The position numbers and the translations under genes are program-made. Shown in pieces: positions 1-5,513 of a DNA stretch of 6,746 nt. The stretch comes from Pseudomonadota bacterium. Its GTDB lineage: Bacteria; Pseudomonadota; Gammaproteobacteria; Pseudomonadales; Azotimanducaceae. The stretch covers positions 1 to 6,746 of the forward strand of contig JAQBYL010000227.1 of the NCBI GenBank assembly GCA_027622495.1, given 5' to 3'. The notes beneath the pieces are model-generated. The model was not told the DNA's origin, made no database searches, and saw nothing but the letters and a program-made list of their open reading frames with translations. The first letter of the stretch is position 1. Each line of letters begins with the position of its first letter.

Positions 1-532
1 CGTCGGCGGTTGCTGCTGCTGCGCGGATCATGCCTTTGTTGACCGCTGCCAGACACACGGGAATGCTCGGCCGAGCCATATACGGGCGGGCGTATGCCGG
101 TATTTTGACCTGGTAGTATTTGCCCTCATAGGTCAGGCCACCACCCTTACCGGCGGCGAAGGCGGCGCGGATCAACCCGATGGCATCCTTGATCCGCGGT
201 GCCGGTGGATCATCGAACGGCATGGAATACCACTCCCGGTTCATCCGTTCGGTGCCACTGCCGAGCCCCAGCACCATGCGCCCGTTGGATACCTCGTCAA
301 TGTCCATGGCGGCGGAGGCGGCGAGCATCGGTGTGCGCATGAAGGCGTAGGCGATGGCGCTACCGACTTTGACCCGCTCGGTTGCGGCGGCCACGGCCAT
401 CAGGCGTGCCAGCCCATGCATGTTGAAGAATTCGATTGTCCACACCGAGTCAAAACCGGCGGCTTCGGCGCGCTGTGCGGTTTTGATCTGATCAGCAATT
501 CTGGGTGAACCGAGAATCAATCCGTATTGCAT
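1..532 (-). CDS. LLM-class (luciferase-like) flavin/F420-dependent oxidoreductase, N-terminal part, runs off the left edge
   Basis: Translating the minus strand from the ATG at 532-530 gives 177 uninterrupted codons to the window edge. Family members are about 330-350 residues, so roughly the first half is present. It begins MQYGLILGSPRIADQ, a first beta strand typical of the bacterial luciferase-like TIM-barrel family. Family-like stretches follow: AEAAGFDSVW (residues 22-31), ERVKVGSAI (52-60), the conserved segment GRMVLGLGSGTER (84-96), and PSIPVCLAAVNKGMIRAAA (155-173). These enzymes use FMN or coenzyme F420 to oxidise or reduce small organic substrates. Neither the cofactor nor the substrate can be read from this fragment. 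A good ribosome site, GGAGG, lies 7 bases before the start. The gene is 71 bases downstream of the dehydratase gene on the same strand; I see no convincing terminator in that gap, so read-through is possible. No link to polysaccharide synthesis is apparent, so it probably marks the edge of the cluster. Confidence 0.85.
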   Translation of the reverse strand, partial: MQYGLILGSPRIADQIKTAQRAEAAGFDSVWTIEFFNMHGLARLMAVAAATERVKVGSAIAYAFMRTPMLAASAAMDIDEVSNGRMVLGLGSGTERMNREWYSMPFDDPPAPRIKDAIGLIRAAFAAGKGGGLTYEGKYYQVKIPAYARPYMARPSIPVCLAAVNKGMIRAAAATAD

Positions 533-539
533 CGTCTAC

Positions 540-544
540 CCTCC
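540..544 (-). promoter_or_regulatory. Ribosome binding site of the luciferase-like oxidoreductase gene
   Basis: On the minus strand the sequence before the start reads AAGGGGGAGGGTAGACG and then ATG. GGAGG sits 7 bases before the ATG, an ideal Shine-Dalgarno spacing. This supports 532 as the true start of a gene that is open only to the window edge. Confidence 0.7.
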
Positions 545-603
545 CCCTTAGAGCGGTGAGGATACCAGATGCCAGGGGTTTGAACAGGCGGGTGGAGAAT
601 CGG

Positions 604-2529
604 TCAGTCCTTGACCCGTTTGATGTGCACAACGTCTGCTCTGTCGGTCAGGCCGTCCAGTTGCGATGCCAAATCACTGCCTTCAACAAGTCCTTCGATA
701 AAGGTCTTGATGGCATCGTAGTCATAAGCGTCGCACGCCTGCTCAAGCGTATTCAGTGCACCGCGCAGTTCCTTCCAGGGTACAAATCGCTCCTCGGCCC
801 GCATGATCTTCACATGATCGGTGCCGCTCACTTCGTCTCCGACCAGTAGTTCTTCGTGCAGCTTTTCGCCTGGTTTGAGGCCAGTAAAGCGCACTTCGAT
901 ATCCCCATCCGGGTGCTCTTCGTTTTTGATCGCATAACCCTTCAACCGGATCATGCGCAGTGCGAGATCCAGGATCTTGACCGGCGTACCCATATCAAGC
1001 AGGAACAGATCACCGCCACGCGCCATGCTGGCCGCCTGCAACACCAGCTGTGCTGCCTCGGGAATGGTCATGAAGTAACGGGTCACTTCCGGGTGGGTCA
1101 CGGTGACCGGACCGCCTTTTTCGATCTGCTCGAGAAACAGCGGAACCACCGACCCGGACGAGCCAAGCACGTTGCCGAAACGCACCATAGAAAAGCGGGT
1201 TTCCGTCCCGGTCTCCTGCAGCGCCTGCAGGGTCATTTCGGCCAGACGTTTGCTTGCACCCATGACCGAACTGGTTCTGACCGCTTTGTCTGTGGAGATC
1301 AGAATAAAATTACTAACCCCTGCATCCATGGCAGCTTCGGCCGTGTACAGCGTGCCGAAGGTGTTGTTCTTGAGGCCCTGGATGACATTGTTTTCAACCA
1401 GGCTGACGTGTTTGTAGGCAGCAGCGTGGTATAGCGTTTCGATACTCGAACCCTGCATGGTCCGACGCATCAGTGCCGAATCAGTAACCGAACCCAGAAC
1501 CGCAACGACTTCTACCTTGAGTTGCTCGCCAGCACAGATCTGCTCGATCTCGCGCTGCACCTGGAACAGGCCATATTCAGACTGGTCCAGCAAAACCAGG
1601 GTGGCGGGCTGCAGACGCACGATCTGCCTGCTGAGCTCCGACCCGATACTGCCACCGGCGCCAGTCACCATGACGTTGCGGCCGGCCACCGACCCCCGCA
1701 GCAGGTGTGGCAGCGGATCAACGGCACTGCGACCGAGCAGATCTTCGATCTGCACATCGCGCGCATCCTGCAACGTCTGTCGACCAGACATGAGATCAGC
1801 GAGGTCCGGGATCAGCCGCACATGCACGCCGTAAGGCTCCAGCAGATCAATGATCCGTCGGCGGTTCTCCGGATCGGCAGAACCCACCGCGACGTAAATC
1901 TGTTTTGCCTGGGTGTCTTTCAGAAGCTGCGGCAGTGCTCTTGGGGCGTAAACATACAGACCATCAATGTTGCGTTTCTGCAGGGCCTTGTCATCGTCAA
2001 GAAATGCGACAGGCACGTGGTCTCCGCGTCTGACTAAAAGCCGGGCGAGGCCTACCCCGTTGCTCCCCGCACCATAGATCAGCACGGCCTCGCGGCTGCG
2101 CAGTTTTTCTGTGAGCCATTGAAAGTAGGCCCGAACCATGAACCGCGTGCCGGTAACATACAGAAGGGTTAGCAACCAGAAGATGATCGGAACGGATCGC
2201 GGGAAACCTTTCAACGGGACCATATAAGCGACTGCAGTGATCGCAATCGCGGTGATCGTAGCTCCCTTCACTACCGCCAGAAAGGCGTGGTTACCCATAT
2301 AGCGGACAACTTGCCGATACAGACCAAGGCCGCCGAACACCGGTATGCACACCAGCGCGCAGACGACAAACGCGGGCCAGAACTCGCTGACCTCCGGGGT
2401 CCATTCACCTAAACGCAGCGCGATGGCCGTGTACAGCGCGACGGGCAATGCGATGCAGTCCGCGGCGACGGCGATCGCCTGCTTTTTGCGGCGCGAAAGC
2501 TGCTCGACTAGTTCATGCGAAGTTCGCAC
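604..2529 (-). CDS. wbpM: WbpM/CapD/PglF-family membrane-bound UDP-HexNAc 4,6-dehydratase (polysaccharide biosynthesis protein)
   Basis: Enzymes of this family dehydrate UDP-GlcNAc (or a close UDP-HexNAc) to the UDP-4-keto-6-deoxy sugar that precedes QuiNAc, FucNAc and bacillosamine. Numbered from the GTG start (641 aa), the protein has about four N-terminal membrane segments (roughly 17-38, 51-70, 86-104, 112-129). A first Rossmann-like domain follows with GAGSNGVG (153-160), then the catalytic extended-SDR domain with TGAGGSIG (289-296), HAAAYKHV (368-375), STDKAVRTSSVMGASK (412-427), RFGNVLGSSGSVVPLF (450-465), PEVTRYFMTIPEA (480-492) and GLKPGEKLHEELL (550-562). The usual SDR tyrosine is Met423, with Lys427 four residues on. 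This Met-for-Tyr change is known for large WbpM-type enzymes. The GTG at 2529 is chosen because AAGGAGG lies 6 bases before it; an in-frame TTG at 2562 would add 11 residues but has no such site. The gene overlaps the WbpL-like gene by 17 bases. The length is normal for the family. The family is secure, but the exact sugar product is inferred. Confidence 0.93.
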   Translation of the reverse strand: MRTSHELVEQLSRRKKQAIAVAADCIALPVALYTAIALRLGEWTPEVSEFWPAFVVCALVCIPVFGGLGLYRQVVRYMGNHAFLAVVKGATITAIAITAVAYMVPLKGFPRSVPIIFWLLTLLYVTGTRFMVRAYFQWLTEKLRSREAVLIYGAGSNGVGLARLLVRRGDHVPVAFLDDDKALQKRNIDGLYVYAPRALPQLLKDTQAKQIYVAVGSADPENRRRIIDLLEPYGVHVRLIPDLADLMSGRQTLQDARDVQIEDLLGRSAVDPLPHLLRGSVAGRNVMVTGAGGSIGSELSRQIVRLQPATLVLLDQSEYGLFQVQREIEQICAGEQLKVEVVAVLGSVTDSALMRRTMQGSSIETLYHAAAYKHVSLVENNVIQGLKNNTFGTLYTAEAAMDAGVSNFILISTDKAVRTSSVMGASKRLAEMTLQALQETGTETRFSMVRFGNVLGSSGSVVPLFLEQIEKGGPVTVTHPEVTRYFMTIPEAAQLVLQAASMARGGDLFLLDMGTPVKILDLALRMIRLKGYAIKNEEHPDGDIEVRFTGLKPGEKLHEELLVGDEVSGTDHVKIMRAEERFVPWKELRGALNTLEQACDAYDYDAIKTFIEGLVEGSDLASQLDGLTDRADVVHIKRVKD

Positions 2530-3520
2530 TGCCTTCCTCCTTGACTGGCGAAACTGGCGCAATTCCGGCGCGAAACCAGACCGCGGCTACGGCGATCGGT
2601 GCAACCGCCGCTGCTAGTGCCACCAGACTCCATGCCAGATAGCGGCTGGCAAGCCAGGCCAGCGGCAACAGCCAGAACAGGGCGAACGCCCAGAAAAGGC
2701 CCATCGTCCACCTGTGGCCTTTGATTGCCGCCAGTTTCTGATACAGATGCGAACGATGTGCATCGGTAAAAGGCTGGCCAGTCAGCATTCTCACACAAAG
2801 CGTATAGGTGGCGTCAAACCAGAACACGGCGAGCAGTATCAACGACCCGACCAACGGCCAGGTCTGGCCAGAGCGCTCGAGAACGATTGCGCCGATCAGA
2901 AGGCCGATAAAACCACTGCCAACGTCGCCCATGAAGATCGACGCCTTAGGCCAGTTGTAGACCAGATAGCCCACCATCGACCCGGCCAGCAGCCAGACCA
3001 GATCATTCATCCAGCCCAGATTGCCATCGGCTACGATCTGCAGGCCCACACAGAAGAACAGCGCCTGACTGGCTGCAATGCCATCAATGCCGTCCATGAA
3101 GTTGTACAGATTCAGATGCCACAGCAGCGCAAAGGCGGCGACCGCAAGCACCCAGTAGGGCATTCCTTCGCGGAAGGTGAAGACCACCAGACCCACAGCA
3201 GCCAGATGCACAACAAAACGGGAGCGTCGACTCATCTCGCGCAGATCGTCCGCAAGGCTGACCGCCGCGACCAATGCAAGCGCGCCCATCAGGGGCAGTG
3301 CATGGGGGACAAAAACGATCCCAAGCCAGGTCAGGTAGGTCAGAATCGGTATGACAAAACCGATGCCTCCGACAGTTGCGGTCGGCACAGTATGGGAACT
3401 GCGCGAATTGGGTACTGCCACCCAATGACGTTTTGCAGCGACCTCACGTACCAGCAGAACCAGCAGGCCGGTGCAGATGAAACCGCCAAAGATCGCGATC
3501 AGACTGTGTGTCGGTAACAC
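2513..3520 (-). CDS. wbpL: WbpL/WecA-type undecaprenyl-phosphate HexNAc-1-phosphate transferase (MraY-like, GT family 4 polyprenyl transferase)
   Basis: This integral inner-membrane enzyme transfers a HexNAc-1-phosphate from a UDP-sugar to undecaprenyl phosphate, the step that primes a lipid-linked glycan. The 335-aa product is hydrophobic throughout, with about ten likely membrane segments. It carries the family signatures in order: the aspartate pair in SLADDLREMS (88-97, D91-D92), NLYNFMDGIDG (137-147), the Mg-binding-type FMGDVGSGF (196-204), and the cytoplasmic HRSHLYQ loop (255-261). These match the DDxx, NxxNxxDGIDG, GDxGS and HRxHxYQ motifs of the WecA/WbpL/MraY superfamily. The short N-terminus and the position directly before a WbpM-type gene favour WbpL over WecA. 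WbpL is known to prime with QuiNAc or FucNAc phosphates in P. aeruginosa. The start is GTG at 3520, with AGAGGA 7 bases upstream. The gene overlaps the epimerase gene by 22 bases and the dehydratase gene by 17. The donor sugar is inferred, not seen. Confidence 0.92.
   Translation of the reverse strand: MLPTHSLIAIFGGFICTGLLVLLVREVAAKRHWVAVPNSRSSHTVPTATVGGIGFVIPILTYLTWLGIVFVPHALPLMGALALVAAVSLADDLREMSRRSRFVVHLAAVGLVVFTFREGMPYWVLAVAAFALLWHLNLYNFMDGIDGIAASQALFFCVGLQIVADGNLGWMNDLVWLLAGSMVGYLVYNWPKASIFMGDVGSGFIGLLIGAIVLERSGQTWPLVGSLILLAVFWFDATYTLCVRMLTGQPFTDAHRSHLYQKLAAIKGHRWTMGLFWAFALFWLLPLAWLASRYLAWSLVALAAAVAPIAVAAVWFRAGIAPVSPVKEEGSANFA
2536..2542 (-). promoter_or_regulatory. Strong ribosome binding site that decides the dehydratase start
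   Basis: The minus strand reads AAGGAGGAAGGCA and then GTG at 2529-2527. The near-perfect Shine-Dalgarno AAGGAGG is 6 bases from that GTG. It lies inside the end of the WbpL-like gene, and it also lies within the 11 extra codons that would be translated if the upstream TTG at 2562 were used. This favours the GTG start. Confidence 0.75.
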
Positions 3521-4383
3521 GCCATCATCCTCTCGAGTTGGTCATCGATGCTGTGTGGTGGCCGCCAGTCGAGCCTGGTTTGCGTATCGCTCCAGTCCAC
3601 CTGCAGAGCATCAAACACACGCGAAACCTGCGCACTCCTGCCGGTAAGCCGTGCCACAGATCTGATCAGTGCGAGCGGCACATGAAATTGCCGGTCACGA
3701 CTGCGCAACAAACCACAGAGGCGAGAATACAGGTCACATACGCTAAGGTCCTGGGCATCACCCACGTGGAAGATCCCTTCGCCTGAACGTGAAAGGCGCA
3801 CCAGCAGATCAACCAGATTGGCCGTACTGACCATGGTCCGCGGTGCGGTGGCGGCTTTAAGCGGAACTGGCAGGCCGCGTTCGGCGAGTCTCAGAAGACT
3901 CATGAAGTTGCCACGCACCCCCGGTCCATAAACCAGCGGCGGTCGCAGCGTGGCTATTCGAAGCGATGGATTCAGATCTGCGATGGTCTGCTCTGCGAGC
4001 ACCTTACTGCGCGCATATATCCCTTCGGGACGGACTGGATCGTCAATCCGCAAGGGTCTTTCACTGACATCCCCCAGCACCTTGATGGTGGACAGCCACA
4101 CGAACGCACCCACACCCAGTTGGTCCGCGCGCTCGGCGAGTATTGCGGGCAAACTTCCATTTACGGCCCGGTAGTTTTCCGCATCAAGACCTTTCAGTTC
4201 GTGTGCAAGACCGGCGAGGTGATAGACGATGTCGGCCGAATCGAATGTTTGTTCTAACCTTTCGTTAGAATACCCATTGTCTGCATGGCTCAGCACGCGC
4301 ACTTCAAAGCCTTCCTTGTGAAGCCGTTCGCACAGGTGCGTACCTATGAATCCCGACGCTCCTGTGACCACGGCAATTGTCAT
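3499..4383 (-). CDS. wbpV: NAD-dependent epimerase/4-reductase of the extended SDR family, WbpV-like
   Basis: The 294-aa protein is a single Rossmann-fold extended SDR with all key elements. These are the NAD(P) loop VTGASGFIG (6-14), HLAGLAH (55-61), the catalytic Ser/Thr in WLSTIKVLGD (96-105) and Tyr123-xxx-Lys127 in GIYARSKVLAE (121-131). LRPPLVYGPGVRGNF (146-160) and a C-terminal FHVGDAQDLSV region (205-215) follow. Unlike the neighbouring dehydratase it keeps the classical tyrosine. In P. aeruginosa O6/O10 and Rhizobium etli, enzymes of this kind (WbpV, WreQ) reduce the 4-keto group of the WbpM product to give UDP-QuiNAc. The adjacency to WbpL- and WbpM-like genes suggests the same role. 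A UDP-FucNAc-forming reductase or a plain 4-epimerase are alternatives. The ATG at 4383-4381 shares its A with the TGA of the upstream glycosyltransferase gene (TGATG), implying coupled translation. A longer open frame reaching 4593 lacks family similarity in its extra 70 residues and is rejected. Confidence 0.9.
   Translation of the reverse strand: MTIAVVTGASGFIGTHLCERLHKEGFEVRVLSHADNGYSNERLEQTFDSADIVYHLAGLAHELKGLDAENYRAVNGSLPAILAERADQLGVGAFVWLSTIKVLGDVSERPLRIDDPVRPEGIYARSKVLAEQTIADLNPSLRIATLRPPLVYGPGVRGNFMSLLRLAERGLPVPLKAATAPRTMVSTANLVDLLVRLSRSGEGIFHVGDAQDLSVCDLYSRLCGLLRSRDRQFHVPLALIRSVARLTGRSAQVSRVFDALQVDWSDTQTRLDWRPPHSIDDQLERMMACYRHTV
3528..3533 (-). promoter_or_regulatory. Ribosome binding site of the WbpL-like gene
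   Basis: The minus strand reads GAGAGGATGATGGC and then GTG at 3520-3518. AGAGGA lies 7 bases before the GTG. Two ATG codons between them are in the reading frame of the upstream epimerase gene, not of the transferase, so GTG is the start that fits. Confidence 0.55.
4252..4270 (-). other. Perfect 7-bp inverted repeat with a 5-base loop inside the epimerase gene
   Basis: On the coding strand TTCTAAC is followed by the loop GAAAG and then GTTAGAA. It falls about 38-44 codons into the epimerase reading frame. It is AT-rich, has no U-tract after it, and could be chance or a small mRNA hairpin. Only the repeat itself is seen; a function is not supported. Confidence 0.35.
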
Positions 4384-5513
4384 CAGGCGAGCAATTCCTC
4401 GTACACGCGGAAGGTATGGATCACCACCTCTTCGATCGAAAATACCGCTTCGGCCTTGGCTCTGGCTGCGCGACCAAATCGCTCTCGTAGGTCTGCATCG
4501 TGGCCGAGCTTCTGCATCGCCTGAGCGAGACTCACGTGATCGCGGACCGGGACAATCAGACCGTTGACACCCTCTCTGACCACCTCGCGGCAACCGGCCG
4601 CATCAGACGAAATCATGGGCCGTGCACACGCAGACGCTTCGAGGAGCGTCTTCGGCAAACCTTCCCGATACGAAGGCAGGCAGATGACGTGGCAATTTGC
4701 CATGAGCGCAGCAACATCATCACGATGGCCCAGCCATTCGATCTGTCCCGCCTGATGCCAGGTGTTGAGTTCTTCACGCGACAACGATGCCGGGTTACCA
4801 GGATCGACATCCCCAACCAGCAGAAAACGCCAATCCGGATGTTGTTTGGCAACGATCGATGCAGCCTCAACATATTCGTATACACCCTTATGCCTGAGCA
4901 TTCTGCCAATCAGCAGAAAAGTGATCGGTTCAGCGGGTTCCGGGGTAGCAACGAAGCGGCTGAGATCGACACCGGAACCGCGGATCAGACTGGCGCTGGT
5001 CCGCGGCAGCAAGGTATGACTGACAAAACCTTCCAGGTCTTCATTGTTCTGAAATATCACCCGCATATTCGGGTGCGACATCGCTAACCGATAGAGCAGA
5101 TTCACTGACATGCGCCGCAGCCTTGCCAGCAGACCCTGACCGGTAAACACAAAACCCATTCCCGGGACCGCGTTTACTACTGCCTTTACACCCGCCATGC
5201 GCGCCGCCGGTGTGCCATAAATCACCGGCTTGATCGTCACATGGTGAACCAGATCCGGCTGCTCCTGGCGATACAACCGACGCAGCGCCTGAAATGTACT
5301 CAGTTCTTTGAACGGTCGAAAACCACTGCGCGACATGCTGATGGTCCGAACCCGCAAACCGTAGTCGGCGAACTTCTCTTCTCCGGTGCCCTTACCGCAG
5401 ACAATCAGAACCTCCGCATTCCGCGCCCGGGCTTCCTGCGCAAGCCTCAAACGGTGCGACAGAAAAAAGTTGGCCTCGTTGACCACAAAGATGATCTTAA
5501 CCAGATCGCTCAT
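4383..5513 (-). CDS. GT-B glycosyltransferase, family 4 (retaining), PglA/WbpT/WbpU-like
   Basis: The 376-aa protein has the two-domain layout of GT4 enzymes. The N-terminal acceptor domain starts KIIFVVNEANFFLSHRL (6-22) and carries LVHHVTIKPVIYGTPAA (88-104) and NAVPGMGFVFTG (114-125). The latter two resemble enzymes acting on undecaprenyl-diphosphate-linked amino sugars, such as PglA. The C-terminal donor domain has the phosphate-binding LIGRMLRHKGV (201-211, R204 and K209) and the EX7E motif in REGLPKTLLE (283-292, E284 and E292). There is no signal peptide or clear membrane span, so it should act at the cytoplasmic membrane face. It probably adds a sugar to the lipid-linked intermediate made by the WbpL-like enzyme. 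Donor, acceptor and linkage cannot be read from the sequence. The ATG at 5513-5511 lies inside the end of the amidotransferase gene (17-base overlap) and has only a weak ribosome site, so coupled translation is likely. The stop overlaps the next start by one base. Confidence 0.9.
   Translation of the reverse strand: MSDLVKIIFVVNEANFFLSHRLRLAQEARARNAEVLIVCGKGTGEEKFADYGLRVRTISMSRSGFRPFKELSTFQALRRLYRQEQPDLVHHVTIKPVIYGTPAARMAGVKAVVNAVPGMGFVFTGQGLLARLRRMSVNLLYRLAMSHPNMRVIFQNNEDLEGFVSHTLLPRTSASLIRGSGVDLSRFVATPEPAEPITFLLIGRMLRHKGVYEYVEAASIVAKQHPDWRFLLVGDVDPGNPASLSREELNTWHQAGQIEWLGHRDDVAALMANCHVICLPSYREGLPKTLLEASACARPMISSDAAGCREVVREGVNGLIVPVRDHVSLAQAMQKLGHDADLRERFGRAARAKAEAVFSIEEVVIHTFRVYEELLA

Noticed and set aside
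10..26. CTG-type trinucleotide run near the left edge
   Set aside because: It encodes a short alanine run in the luciferase-like enzyme and is not a repeat element.
533..603. Possible terminator or promoter between the dehydratase and oxidoreductase genes
   Set aside because: No stable GC stem followed by a T-run is seen. CCCCT and AGGGG could pair over a long loop but are too weak, and -35/-10-like hexamers (TTCAAA, TATCCT) are only 14 bases apart.
1439..1452. Short inverted repeat TTCGA-TAC-TCGAA in the dehydratase gene
   Set aside because: The stem is only 5 bp with a 3-base loop inside coding sequence; expected by chance.
856..2037. Plus-strand open frames of 192, 104, 125 and 171 codons opposite the dehydratase gene
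   Set aside because: They mutually overlap, lack recognisable domains, and lie within strongly conserved minus-strand coding sequence.
2714..3517. 267-codon open frame on the plus strand opposite the WbpL-like gene
   Set aside because: It lies wholly antisense to a well-supported gene; its product is rich in Gln, His, Asp and Arg with no recognisable domain. It is a by-product of the codon pattern of the real gene.
4384..4593. N-terminal extension of the epimerase frame by 70 residues
   Set aside because: The extension is a shifted-frame reading of the glycosyltransferase C-terminus, rich in Arg, Gly and Ser. The Rossmann fold starts cleanly at the ATG at 4383.
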